Source of the DNA: Oscillospiraceae bacterium
Lineage (GTDB): Bacteria; Bacillota_A; Clostridia; Oscillospirales; Ruminococcaceae
DNA length: 64,000 bases
Assembly: GCA_004558145.1 (NCBI GenBank)
Contig: SFDQ01000008.1
Coordinates: 1-64,000, forward strand
Direction of reading: 5' to 3'
Position numbers and translations under genes: made by a program. Shown here piece after piece: positions 55,222 through 63,223 of this stretch; the first letter of the stretch is position 1; each line of letters begins with the position of its first letter. The notes under the pieces were generated by a model. The model was not told the DNA's origin, did not search any database, and saw only the letters and a list, made by a program, of their open reading frames with translations.

Positions 55222-56121
55222 TCATGAAGTAGAGTTTTCTGGGTGTGCAAAAAGCCGTTGGTTGTTCTCGCTATAAAAACGGAAGGCTTTCACAATATAT
55301 GCGCTGCTTCCAGCGCCGTACTTGGCATCGACGATTTTGCTGAAGTAATCATTGGAATAAATCTGTGTCACTGTATGACAGTAATTCTCTGCATTTCCGA
55401 CCTTCGCAGCGGAGTCGACTTCCAGAGCAGTTGCGACTATTTCTCTGACTATATGCCGGACCGGTTCTGAGCCAACATCCTCTCCTTTGTGGGATGCCAA
55501 CGCGAGAAATTTGTCGTCTGCTCGGCTTTCTTCCGGGATTTGAGATTGCCAATGATCCGCAATTTCAGAGAAATGCTCCAGATTATGCTTCATGGCTTCC
55601 GTATACTTTTCAATGCTTCCAAACTGTTGGATAGCAAGCCTTGCAACGGTACTCTCATCCTCTTGGATTTTTTGAATGAACATATCAAAATTTTCGACGC
55701 TTCCCCAGTGCTGCACAACAGCTTGAGCCTGATCGGTTTTAAACTCTTCCAGGGCGCTGATATAATCCGACAAGTCAAACTCTTTAAAACTCATACAGGC
55801 TTCTCCTCTCTCAAGATGTTCCAGGAGTTGTATAAGCTGGTCAAGCCGATCGCGCTTTAGGAGAAAAAGTTCCTTTTGCCTTTTGAATGCATTGATCCTG
55901 TCAAAATCCGGCTGTTGCAAAATTTGCTTTATTTCTTTCAACGAAAATCCCAACTCACGAAAAAACAGGATCTGCTGCAAGGTCTGCAATGCGTCATCAT
56001 CATACATCCGATACCCGGCGGCGGTAAGTTCACTTGGCTTGAGCAGTCCGATTTTGTCGTAGTATTGAAGTGTTCGTATACTGACCCCTGTAAGCTTGGC
56101 GACTTGGCTTATACTTCTCAT
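55222..56121 (-). CDS. MerR family regulator with TipAS-like antibiotic-binding domain
   Basis: The 299-aa protein has a MerR winged helix (1-70: ISQVAKLTGVSIRTLQYYDKIGLLKPSE, AGYRMYDDDALQTLQQILFFRELGF), a dimerisation helix (75-110) and a C-terminal TipAS-type domain (about 130-290, with YCHTVTQIYSNDYFSKIVDAKYGAGSSAYIVKA). TipAS domains bind thiopeptides and some other amphipathic drugs. The gene is AT-rich like the adjacent GNAT gene. A TGACCGGTCA palindrome (56157-56166) lies in its upstream region and may be the operator. Confidence 0.93.
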   Translation of the reverse strand: MRSISQVAKLTGVSIRTLQYYDKIGLLKPSELTAAGYRMYDDDALQTLQQILFFRELGFSLKEIKQILQQPDFDRINAFKRQKELFLLKRDRLDQLIQLLEHLERGEACMSFKEFDLSDYISALEEFKTDQAQAVVQHWGSVENFDMFIQKIQEDESTVARLAIQQFGSIEKYTEAMKHNLEHFSEIADHWQSQIPEESRADDKFLALASHKGEDVGSEPVRHIVREIVATALEVDSAAKVGNAENYCHTVTQIYSNDYFSKIVDAKYGAGSSAYIVKAFRFYSENNQRLFAHPENSTS

Positions 56122-56156
56122 TGCGTTGATCCTTTCGTTTTAGGGAAGGGTGGGAC

Positions 56157-56166
56157 TGACCGGTCA
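56157..56166. promoter_or_regulatory. TGACCGGTCA palindrome upstream of the MerR gene
   Basis: A perfect 10-bp palindrome overlapping a TTGACC -35-like element on the minus strand, 36 bp from the start codon. A second palindrome, TTACGTAA, is at 56201-56208. Operator function is inferred from MerR autoregulation in general. Confidence 0.35.
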
Positions 56167-56397
56167 AATCTGTTTGCTTTCCCAAGAAAAGAATACAGCA
56201 TTACGTAACGTAGGAGTCAAGAGAGTGCGCATGACTTTTTACAAAAACCGGAACGTTTCTCATCCCTTGCAAATTCGCGCGCCGTCTTTCCCTTTTTCCA
56301 AAGGCAAAAAAGCGCTGCCGCAACCGCCGGTTGACATACAGTTGGTCGACTTCAAAGGGATTTTCCGCTACAATAAGACCACACGGAGGTGATGGCA

Positions 56398-57033
56398 GTG
56401 ACTTTGGGCGAACGCATCAAAGACAGGCGGGAGAAACTGAAACTGTCCCAGGGATATGTGGCGGAGCAGATCGGCGTGAGCCGGCAGGCCGTGTCAAAAT
56501 GGGAAACGGGTCAGTCGGAGCCGACCGCAGAAAACCTCGTCCGGCTGGCGGAGGTGTTTGAAACAAGTCTGGCGGAACTTGTGGGCGCGGGCAAAAACGA
56601 TGGGAGAGAGACGGACGCGCAAAACGCCCCGGCCCCCAAAAAGCCCAACCTCATCCTCCGGGCCAATCTGATAAAAATGGCCATCACCGCGCAGGTGGCG
56701 TTTCTGTTCAACAGCACCTCGGTGATGTGGCAGCTCCGGCAGCCCGGTTTGGAAAACGAAGCGCTCTACCGGGGAGAGCTGGCGGTCTCCCTCGTGCTGC
56801 TTCTGTGCAGCTCGGTATGGATGGCTTCCAACCACCGCTGGGAAGCGGACATGGCCCGGCGCAGAAGAAACACGCGCATCGAGCTGGGCTATTGCTGCGC
56901 GCAGCTTTTCGCCGCCTTTTTGACCGTCCGTTTCGGGCTGGGCCTTGTGGGCGCTGTGCTGATGATCGCTGCCGCCTGCGTCTATGTGCTGTACGTCAAT
57001 CCACGGTTCATGGGTCGCAAGCTCACAAAGTGA
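56398..57033 (+). CDS. XRE regulator with C-terminal membrane segments
   Basis: The 211-aa protein has an N-terminal helix-turn-helix (about 3-58: GERIKDRREKLKLSQGYVAEQIGVSRQAVSKWE), a charged linker (65-90) and three to four hydrophobic segments (about 97-115, 125-145, 160-180, 183-200). A membrane-bound XRE regulator may sense envelope or ion state, by analogy only. I choose the GTG at 56398 because CGGAGG lies eight bases upstream; the ATG at 56392 is too close. A TACAAT -10 with a TCGACT -35 precedes it. It returns to the high GC of the core genome. Confidence 0.85.
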   Translation: MTLGERIKDRREKLKLSQGYVAEQIGVSRQAVSKWETGQSEPTAENLVRLAEVFETSLAELVGAGKNDGRETDAQNAPAPKKPNLILRANLIKMAITAQVAFLFNSTSVMWQLRQPGLENEALYRGELAVSLVLLLCSSVWMASNHRWEADMARRRRNTRIELGYCCAQLFAAFLTVRFGLGLVGAVLMIAAACVYVLYVNPRFMGRKLTK

Positions 57034-57060
57034 GACGGCCCGCAGGGCTGTGACGAAGAA

Positions 57061-57090
57061 AAAGCTCCGGGCACTTGCCCGGAGCTTTTT
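57061..57090 (+). terminator. terminator of the XRE membrane regulator
   Basis: AGCTCCGGGC/GCCCGGAGCT stem followed by TTTTTCC. The following 30 bp resemble the DNA after 57843, see findings. Confidence 0.85.
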
Positions 57091-57253
57091 TCCTGTTCAG
57101 AGAAACACCACCCGCCCCACGCGGCCCTTCTTCCCGCAGACGAAGCACCGCAGGCAGGGCGGAATGCCTGCAAAAAGCGCGGAGCCCGCCGCCCGCCGTT
57201 CCTCTCCGCCACAGGCGGTGCGCTTTTTTCGGACGGGGCAGTTCCCAGAGCGT

Positions 57254-57688
57254 TCAGCAGCCTTTGTACTTTTCCAAAAAGGCGACAACGTTCATTTCCC
57301 GGACGTCCTTCAAAATTTCGTCGTCGTCGAACCACCAGGAGTCGCCCAGATATTTTTTGCTGCCCATGTATGCCCAGCGGGCCTCTTCCGCCTCCACCCA
57401 CACGGGGCAGACGTCGCAGTGATAGAGATAGATGTTCTGGTCGATGACCAGCCCGCTTGTCTCGCTGAGCTGATACATTCTGGCGAAGAGTGCGGAGGGC
57501 TGCCCCGCGGTGAAGCGGCGGAATTCCTCAAGGAGGGCGGCGAAGGGAACGGTCTCGTTCACCGCATCCTTGAGCAGCGCGTCCGCCGTTTCGGGGCAGG
57601 AGATATGGATGGAGGACCCACAGCCCATGAGGGAAACGCGGGAATTCAAGGCGAGGACAGGGTCTTTTCGTATGACGATCTGCCGCAT
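57254..57688 (-). CDS. hypothetical protein, 144 aa
   Basis: I do not recognise a family. The product is soluble and acidic, with an N-terminal strand-rich part (RQIVIRKDPVLALNSRVSLMGCG), a middle YHCDVCPVW motif (about 93-101) with two cysteines that could bind metal, and a C-terminal acidic helix with WWFDDDEIL. GGAAGGAG precedes the ATG at 57688. The next gene upstream on the same strand is also unknown and lies 170 bp away behind a hairpin. Confidence 0.65.
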   Translation of the reverse strand: MRQIVIRKDPVLALNSRVSLMGCGSSIHISCPETADALLKDAVNETVPFAALLEEFRRFTAGQPSALFARMYQLSETSGLVIDQNIYLYHCDVCPVWVEAEEARWAYMGSKKYLGDSWWFDDDEILKDVREMNVVAFLEKYKGC

Positions 57689-57819
57689 GGCGCGCTCCTT
57701 CCCGGTCTGCAAAACGTTTGAACCGTCTTCACTGTACCACACATCGCTCCCGGTATCAATAGGCCGGCTCTGTGACCGGGCCGCGCCCGAAGGGGGGAAG
57801 GCGGCAGGACGGTGCGGAG

Positions 57820-57850
57820 AGTTCCGGGCAAACGCCCGGAACTCTTTTTG
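57820..57850 (+). terminator. hairpin between the two unknown genes
   Basis: AGTTCCGGGC/GCCCGGAACT stem with AAAC loop; the T-run (CTTTTT) is on the plus side although both flanking genes are on the minus strand, so which transcript it ends is unclear. Confidence 0.55.
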
Positions 57851-57856
57851 TCCGCT

Positions 57857-58234
57857 TTAGTGAAACACCACCCGCCGCACATGGCCGGGCAGGCCGGCCA
57901 GCACCGTGCGGGGGGAGAAGACCACCTGCTTGAGCCACACGCCGTCGCAGGAGAGCACCAGCAGCAGATGCAGCCGGTCTTTGGAGGGGAGGGCGGCGGC
58001 CCGGGCGGGCAGGCTCACTTCCATCTGGAAGGAACTGCCCCGCACCAGTTCCCGCCGGAAGGCGAAGCACAGGGCGGTGAGGGGATGATGGAGCACCCGG
58101 CAGCGGGCCAGCCACCGCCATGCGGCGTAGATGACCGTGTCGGAGGGGAGGTCCGGGCCGCCGGGGGCGACCGCGGTCTTTTCGGTGGTGTACACCGCGC
58201 AGGGAATGCCGTCGTATTCGATCATTCGGGTCAT
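57857..58234 (-). CDS. hypothetical protein, 125 aa
   Basis: The product is a small protein with alternating hydrophobic strands (IPCAVYTTEKTAV, HLLLVLSCDGVWLKQVVFS) and an Arg-rich middle; I cannot assign a family. It ends GHVRRVVFH. A good AAAGGAGACGCTT precedes the ATG. Its 3' end and the hairpin beyond it are echoed at 57061-57120, suggesting a partial duplication. Confidence 0.6.
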   Translation of the reverse strand: MTRMIEYDGIPCAVYTTEKTAVAPGGPDLPSDTVIYAAWRWLARCRVLHHPLTALCFAFRRELVRGSSFQMEVSLPARAAALPSKDRLHLLLVLSCDGVWLKQVVFSPRTVLAGLPGHVRRVVFH

Positions 58235-58265
58235 AAGCGTCTCCTTTCGCTGGACGAAAAATGAA

Positions 58266-58303
58266 AAAATGGCACACTGATCCTGTGGATCAATGTGCCA
58301 TTT
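58266..58303 (-). terminator. hairpin terminator between tag and the 125-aa gene
   Basis: Minus-strand AAATGGCACATTGATCCACA pairs with a matching arm and is followed by TTTTTTC. Confidence 0.75.
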
Positions 58304-58397
58304 CCGGTATTCTGATTTTTCGTCCCCGAACGGGGGCCTACGCCTAATTATATCACACCGGGGCGGAGCGCGTCAACGAAAATCGGAGCGCGGCCCT

Positions 58398-58952
58398 TCA
58401 CGGCGCGCGAAAACACCCCGGCTCGTGGGCGTTGATGACCCCCGCCGCCTGCAGGTAGGCGTAGACCACCGTGGTGCCCACGAAGGACATGCCCCGGCGC
58501 TTGAGGTCCCGGGAAATTTCATCCGAAAGGGGCGAGGAGGCGGGGCCGTATTCGATGAGAGGCTCGCCCTGCGTCCAGTGCCAGAGCCAGGCGTCGAAGC
58601 TGCCCCATTCCCTTTGAATGTCCAGGAACACCGCCGCGTTTTTCACCGCCGCCTTGATCTTGCGCCGGTTGCGGATGATGGCGGCGTTTTGGGCCAGCTC
58701 TTCCAGCTTTGCCTCGTCGAAGGCCGCCACCCGCTCGGGATAAAACCCCTCGAAGGCCTGCCGGAAGGCGGGGCGCTTGTTCAGCACGCACTCCCAGGAA
58801 AGCCCCGCCTGAAAAGTCTCCAAAATCAGCAGCTCGAACAGCGCCCGGTCGTCGTGCAAAGGCACGCCCCACTCGCCGTCGTGGTAGGCGATGTAGGCCG
58901 GGTTCTTCGGGTTCGCCCAGCGGCAGCGGGGCTTGCCGTCGGTCCATTCCAT
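58398..58952 (-). CDS. tag: DNA-3-methyladenine glycosylase I
   Basis: The 184-aa enzyme removes 3-methyladenine from alkylated DNA. It has CRWANPKNPAYIAYHDGEWGVP (about 10-31, first Zn ligands Cys and His), FQAGLSWECVLNKRPAFRQAF (about 47-67), and the C-terminal HEPGCF with the remaining Zn ligands. The ATG follows AAGGAGGAAACGCC. It is next to the ogt gene, giving a small alkylation-repair group on one strand, though each may have its own promoter. Confidence 0.95.
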   Translation of the reverse strand: MEWTDGKPRCRWANPKNPAYIAYHDGEWGVPLHDDRALFELLILETFQAGLSWECVLNKRPAFRQAFEGFYPERVAAFDEAKLEELAQNAAIIRNRRKIKAAVKNAAVFLDIQREWGSFDAWLWHWTQGEPLIEYGPASSPLSDEISRDLKRRGMSFVGTTVVYAYLQAAGVINAHEPGCFRAP

Positions 58953-59021
58953 GGCGTTTCCTCCTTGTGTGATGGTGTTTCCTAAAAGTATAGAAATAAC
59001 AAAATACTCCCGACGTATAAA

Positions 59022-59522
59022 TCAGGGGCGGAAGGAGATGCCCTCCAGCTTCAGCAGGTATATCTTGTTCTCCAGCCCGCCGCCGTAGCCGGTGAGGCGG
59101 CCGTCCGCGCCCAACACCCGGTGGCAGGGCAGGAAGAGGGAGATGGGGTTGCGCCCCACCGCGCCGCCCACTGCCCGGGCGCTCATCTTCGGGATGCCCA
59201 TTTCCGCCGCGATGTCTGCGGCCAGCGCGCCGTAGCTGGTGGCCGTGCCCCAGGGCACCTGCGCCAGCCGCCGCCACACCTCCTGCTGAAAGGGGGTGCC
59301 TTCCGCCGCCAGGGGCGGGGTGGGGCCGGGGTCCCGGCCGGAAAAGTAGATTTCAAGCCAGGCCTTCGCCGCGGCCAGCACCGGGTCGTCCGCTTCCCGG
59401 GGCGGCTGCGGGGGCAGCTCAGGGGGGAAGCGCCCGCTCACGAACCAGCACCCGGTGAGGGCGCCGCCCTGGGCCGTGAGCCAGAGGGGGCCCACCGGGC
59501 TTTCCAGCAAAAGGCCGCTCAC
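59022..59522 (-). CDS. ogt: methylated-DNA--protein-cysteine methyltransferase
   Basis: The 166-aa protein transfers the methyl group from O6-methylguanine to its own cysteine in the PCHRV motif (about 131-135). Upstream of that are the helix-turn-helix (TPFQQEVWRRLAQVPWGTATSYGALA) with the typical arginine finger region and GRNP. The start is a GTG whose TGA overlaps the end of the HAD phosphatase gene, so it is co-translated. Length is typical for the Ogt form. Confidence 0.95.
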   Translation of the reverse strand: MSGLLLESPVGPLWLTAQGGALTGCWFVSGRFPPELPPQPPREADDPVLAAAKAWLEIYFSGRDPGPTPPLAAEGTPFQQEVWRRLAQVPWGTATSYGALAADIAAEMGIPKMSARAVGGAVGRNPISLFLPCHRVLGADGRLTGYGGGLENKIYLLKLEGISFRP

Positions 59523-60235
59523 CCTTCGCCGCCGCAGGCCTCGGCCCGCGCCTCCCGGTCCGGGGTATGTACGCCCTCCGCTTCGCCCAGGATGTAGCGG
59601 GCGAGGTCGGCGGGGGTGGCGGCCAGGGCTTCGGCCCCCGCCGCCGTCAGTTCCTCCTTTGTGCGGAAGCCCCACAGCACCCCCGCGCCGGGCAGGCCCG
59701 CGTTGTGGGCGGTGTGGATGTCCACGTCGCTGTCCCCCACGAAGAGGGTGCGGCTCTCGTCCGCGCCCATCCGCGCCAGCAGATGGTGCAGGGCCGTGGG
59801 GTCGGGCTTGGTGGGCACACCGGGCACCGCCCCCTGCACGAATTCAAACCGGCCGGGGAAGTAGTGCTCCATCACTCCCTGGGCCAGGGTGTGCTCCTTG
59901 TTGGTGAGCACCCCGTACCGCACCCCCGCCGCCGAGAGCGCCTCCAGCATCGCCTCGATGCCGGGGTAGGGGGCGGTGGTGTCCTCCTTGTGGGCGGCGT
60001 AGCGGGCGCTGAACTGGGCCAGCACCTCTTTCTGGCTGGCCTCGTCCCGGGCCGTTTCGGGCGCGAACCGCTGGCACAGCTTCGGGATGCCGTTGCCCAC
60101 AAAATAGCGGTATTCGTCCAGGGTATGCTCCGGCCAGCCGTGGGCGCGGCAGACATAGTTGGCCGCGTCCGCCAGGTCCCGGATCGTGTTCAGCAGGGTG
60201 CCGTCCAGATCGAACACCACAGTATCGTAACGCAT
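59519..60235 (-). CDS. phosphoglycolate phosphatase-like HAD hydrolase
   Basis: The 238-aa protein has HAD motif I DLDGTLLNT (9-17), motif II TN (about 112-113), motif III lysine in KPDPTAL (about 144) and motif IV GDSDVDIHTAHNAGL (about 168-182). The cap domain follows motif I (C1 type). It is similar to Gph, which clears 2-phosphoglycolate from DNA repair, in keeping with ogt downstream. Substrate is not certain since the family is broad. Confidence 0.9.
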   Translation of the reverse strand: MRYDTVVFDLDGTLLNTIRDLADAANYVCRAHGWPEHTLDEYRYFVGNGIPKLCQRFAPETARDEASQKEVLAQFSARYAAHKEDTTAPYPGIEAMLEALSAAGVRYGVLTNKEHTLAQGVMEHYFPGRFEFVQGAVPGVPTKPDPTALHHLLARMGADESRTLFVGDSDVDIHTAHNAGLPGAGVLWGFRTKEELTAAGAEALAATPADLARYILGEAEGVHTPDREARAEACGGEG

Positions 60236-60256
60236 GGTTTTGACTTCCTTCTTTCT

Positions 60257-61657
60257 TCAGGGTACAAGTTTCAGCCGCACTGCCCGGGCGTATTTCACCG
60301 CCCGCGCCTTCACCCGTGCGCGGCAGGGCAGGCGGGCGATGAGGTCGCACCGGCCCACCGACTCCGAAAAGGGGGTCTGGCGGCAGGTGAGGGAAAAATC
60401 CGCCGTGAGCAGATAGACTGTGTGCCGGGTGTAGCCCCGGGTGTATTGAACGGCCAGCGTGCCGCCGGGGGTCTGCCAGACGCCTTCGGTGACCCAGGCC
60501 TCCAGCCCCGCCAGCAGCAGCCCCAGGCAGAGCAGCAGCGGCAGCGCCAGCAGCGAGGTGAGCCGGGGCATCTTCCAGAGGCTCACCCCCATCAGCGCGC
60601 CGAAAAAGGCGAAGGCCGCGCCGCCCTTCCAGAGGAACAGCGGCAGGCTGCGCCCGGCCAGCACTTCCGGCGAGTAGGGCGGAGGGGTGAACTGAGGCAC
60701 CAGCGCCTGCACCAGGGCTTCCGCCCCCGGCTTATATACCAGCACCGGGATGTCGCCGCCCCGGTAGCTGCCGGCGCTCAGATACACCGCCCGGCGGCCC
60801 AGCAGCCGCCCCGCGGGGGACAGGCGCACGTCGCAGGCGCTGATGGCGGGCACGGCGATGCGCCGCTCGCTGTGGTTCACGTGGCCGCCCTTGGCCAGGA
60901 TGACCCCGCCGCTGCGGCACACCTTGAACCCGGAGGTGGACAACAGCGACCAGAACAGCGCCACCCCCCACAAGGCGAACACCAGCGTGACCAGCCAGGC
61001 CACGCCGGCGGGCAGCACCAGCTCCAGCAGTTTTTCCACCTGGGCCAGCTGCCCCAGGGCCAGGTCGTTCAGTTTCTGCTCCAGCCCCGCGCCCAGGATG
61101 CGCCGGGTCTGCCGCAGGCTCACCAGCACCAGGGCCGCCGTGGCGGCGATGTTGGCGCTGAGCATGGTCAGCCGCACCCGCTCGGCGCGGGTGGGGGCGA
61201 AGAGCACCGCCTCGGAGTTCACCGGCAGCAGCGTTTCCGCCAGGGCCGCCGCCTGCCGCCGGGGCAGGTAGAAGGTGGCCTTGTTCCGCCCGCGGCCCCG
61301 GGCCATGTACACCGTCACCCGGCTGCCCCCCGCAAGGCGCAGCCACAGGGGCCGGTCCTGCTCCAGCACCGCGATGTCCCGGCGGGCAAAGCTGGCCCGG
61401 CGGCGCACCAGGATGCCCATGTCCAGCACCAGCGCCTTGTCGGTGAGGGCAAAGCCCACCCGCCGCCACAGCACCGCCCCCAGCGCCGCCATGGCGATGA
61501 GGATGACCGCGTCCTGCCGCAGCGCCCGGTAGAGGCTCTCCAAGTCGAAGTTCAGCAGGGCCTGTATCATCGGCACCAGACACAAAATCAGACCGTAGCG
61601 TATAATTTTTAAGATATATACAATATGGAAATGCCCTTTCAGGCGAATATCCTCCAT
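60257..61657 (-). CDS. bacterial PH-domain membrane protein, YdbT type
   Basis: The 466-aa protein has membrane segments near 15-35, 47-62, 165-183, 212-240 and 330-390. The intervening soluble parts match bacterial PH (bPH2/DUF304) modules: VGFALTDKALVLDMGILVRRRASFARRDIAVLE is the typical first strand set, and two further copies begin near 245 and 400. YdbT with YdbS is linked in B. subtilis to resistance to membrane-active agents. It begins one base after the YdbS-like gene ends. Confidence 0.87.
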   Translation of the reverse strand: MEDIRLKGHFHIVYILKIIRYGLILCLVPMIQALLNFDLESLYRALRQDAVILIAMAALGAVLWRRVGFALTDKALVLDMGILVRRRASFARRDIAVLEQDRPLWLRLAGGSRVTVYMARGRGRNKATFYLPRRQAAALAETLLPVNSEAVLFAPTRAERVRLTMLSANIAATAALVLVSLRQTRRILGAGLEQKLNDLALGQLAQVEKLLELVLPAGVAWLVTLVFALWGVALFWSLLSTSGFKVCRSGGVILAKGGHVNHSERRIAVPAISACDVRLSPAGRLLGRRAVYLSAGSYRGGDIPVLVYKPGAEALVQALVPQFTPPPYSPEVLAGRSLPLFLWKGGAAFAFFGALMGVSLWKMPRLTSLLALPLLLCLGLLLAGLEAWVTEGVWQTPGGTLAVQYTRGYTRHTVYLLTADFSLTCRQTPFSESVGRCDLIARLPCRARVKARAVKYARAVRLKLVP

Positions 61658-61658
61658 G

Positions 61659-62066
61659 TCAGCCTCCTTGCAGGTAGGAAAGCAGGCCGTCGGCGTCGGC
61701 GTCGGAGATGCCGGGCAGCACCACCAGCGCGCCGCTGGTGGCCAGCACCAGCACGCAGCAGCGGCACAGGCGCAAAAGGGGAGTGGAGAACCGGGCCGAG
61801 GCGCTGACCCAGCGGGTGGGCAGGCGGCGGCTGGTCTTGAACAGAAGGCCGCTGCTCATGCGCACCTCGCCCAGGGTGACGCTGCCCTCAAAGCTCTCGC
61901 AGCGGGCGGGCAGCCAGCCGAGGCACAGCCCCAGCCAGAAGGCGGCGAACACGAGCCCCGCGCCGATGCTCTGCCAGAAGATGAAGGGGGCGGCGGCAGC
62001 GCCCAGGGCCAGGGCCCACAGGCAGACCACCGCAACGCCTTTTTTGTCCAGCTTGAAACGCACCAT
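61659..62066 (-). CDS. bacterial PH-domain membrane protein, YdbS type
   Basis: The 135-aa protein has two membrane segments (about 9-30 and 34-50) followed by a bPH2-like domain (SFEGSVTLGEVRMSSGLLFKTSRRLPTRWVSASARFSTPLLRL). Together with the next gene it reproduces the ydbS-ydbT pair. Two tandem -10 elements lie just upstream (62125-62130 and 62115-62120). Confidence 0.85.
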   Translation of the reverse strand: MVRFKLDKKGVAVVCLWALALGAAAAPFIFWQSIGAGLVFAAFWLGLCLGWLPARCESFEGSVTLGEVRMSSGLLFKTSRRLPTRWVSASARFSTPLLRLCRCCVLVLATSGALVVLPGISDADADGLLSYLQGG

Positions 62067-62114
62067 GGCCCATCGCCTCCTTTCAAAACAGCGGGCAGAG
62101 GGAACTCTGCCCCA

Positions 62115-62130
62115 ATTATACCTGATTATA
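62115..62130 (-). promoter_or_regulatory. tandem -10 elements of the ydbS-ydbT-gph-ogt unit
   Basis: Minus strand TATAAT occurs twice, ten bases apart (62130-62125 and 62120-62115), in a duplicated AGTATAATC / AGGTATAATT sequence. Confidence 0.55.
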
Positions 62131-62170
62131 CTTGATTGCGTCCCGAAAAGAAAGGGGAAGGGGGAGTGGG

Positions 62171-62199
62171 TTCTGTTTTGGACAGAATTGTGGTATAAT
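62171..62199 (+). promoter_or_regulatory. upstream promoter of uppP with dyad
   Basis: TGGTATAAT (62191-62199) is an extended -10. Upstream, TTCTG-N7-CAGAA (62171-62187) forms a dyad over the -35 region, which could be an operator. Confidence 0.55.
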
Positions 62200-62319
62200 A
62201 GCCGCTAAACGGCTGTTATACATTTTATGCGCAGCGCCTCGCCGTTCCGGCTGACGCCGGCCCGGCAACCGGCTTTTGATGCGCAATGATACCATTTCGC
62301 TGACGCTCCATGGTATAAT
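62200..62319 (+). promoter_or_regulatory. structured uppP leader with a second promoter
   Basis: Between the two promoters the DNA can form AGCCG/CGGCT, several CCGG-based hairpins and a TGCGCA-to-TGCGCA long-range pair (62230-62290). A second TGGTATAATA identical to the first occurs at 62311-62320, where ATACCAT (62289-62295) and ATGGTAT (62310-62316) form an inverted repeat. No known riboswitch is recognised. Confidence 0.45.
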
Positions 62320-62374
62320 ACAAAAACAGACAAGGGCGGCCCCGCGGCCCCCGCAGTGAAAAAGGAGAGAACCG

Positions 62375-63196
62375 ATGGAATACCTGAAGGTCATTTTATA
62401 CGGCATCATCGAGGGCATCACCGAGTGGCTGCCCATCAGCAGCACCGGCCACCTCATTCTGGCGGAGAAGCTGCTGGCGCTGCCCTATTCGGAAGAGTTC
62501 ATGAGCATGTTCCGGGTGGTCATCCAGCTGGGGGCCATCCTGGCAGTGGTGGTGCTGTATTTCCCGCGGCTGTGGCCCTTCACCACCGATGCGCGCCACA
62601 AGTACCAGCGCCCGGAGGTGTGGCAGCTGTGGTTCAAAATTCTGGTGGCCACCCTGCCTGCCATGGTGCTGGGCCTGCTGCTGGACGACTGGCTGGACGC
62701 CCACCTTTATAATTATATCACCGTTGCGGCCATGCTCATTCTCTACGGCGTGTTCTTCATCCTCATCGAGAACCGCCGCCGCCGGCCCACGGTGCGCCGG
62801 ATGGACCAGCTGACCTACCGCCACGCCCTCATCATCGGCTGCTGGCAGGTGCTGGCCATGATCCCCGGCACCTCCCGCAGCGGCGCCACCATCGTGGGCG
62901 GCCTTCTGCTGGGGCTTGCCCGCCCGGTGGCGGCGGAGTTCACCTTCTTTCTGGCCATCCCGGTGATGGCCGGGGCCAGCGGCCTGAAGCTGGTGAAGTT
63001 CTTGGCCGACGGCGGCACCTTCACCGGCGGCGAGGTGGCGGCGCTGGCGCTGGGCTGCGCGGTGGCCTTTGTGGTGAGCGTGGCGGCCATCCGTTTTCTG
63101 GTCAGCTTTGTGCAAAAGCACAATTTCAAGGTGTTCGGCTGGTACCGCATCGCCCTGGGCGCGGTGGTGCTGGCGGCCGCCTTTCTGGGATTCTGA
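62375..63196 (+). CDS. uppP: undecaprenyl-diphosphatase
   Basis: The 273-aa polytopic enzyme recycles undecaprenyl pyrophosphate to the monophosphate carrier for peptidoglycan; high expression gives bacitracin resistance. The conserved active-site segments are EGITEWLPISSTGH (13-26) and MIPGTSRSGATI (about 162-173), followed by the R/T-rich and FLAIPVM region (about 190-196). Eight membrane helices. AAAGGAGAGAACCG precedes the ATG. Two promoters and a structured leader lie upstream. Confidence 0.97.
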   Translation: MEYLKVILYGIIEGITEWLPISSTGHLILAEKLLALPYSEEFMSMFRVVIQLGAILAVVVLYFPRLWPFTTDARHKYQRPEVWQLWFKILVATLPAMVLGLLLDDWLDAHLYNYITVAAMLILYGVFFILIENRRRRPTVRRMDQLTYRHALIIGCWQVLAMIPGTSRSGATIVGGLLLGLARPVAAEFTFFLAIPVMAGASGLKLVKFLADGGTFTGGEVAALALGCAVAFVVSVAAIRFLVSFVQKHNFKVFGWYRIALGAVVLAAAFLGF

Positions 63197-63223
63197 TTTT
63201 TGGTGTAAGGAGTGTAAAACAAG

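Noticed and set aside
54349..56400. Integrated element with attachment sites
   Set aside because: I found no integrase and no direct repeat of the tRNA-Glu 3' end at the right edge, so only an acquired segment is claimed.
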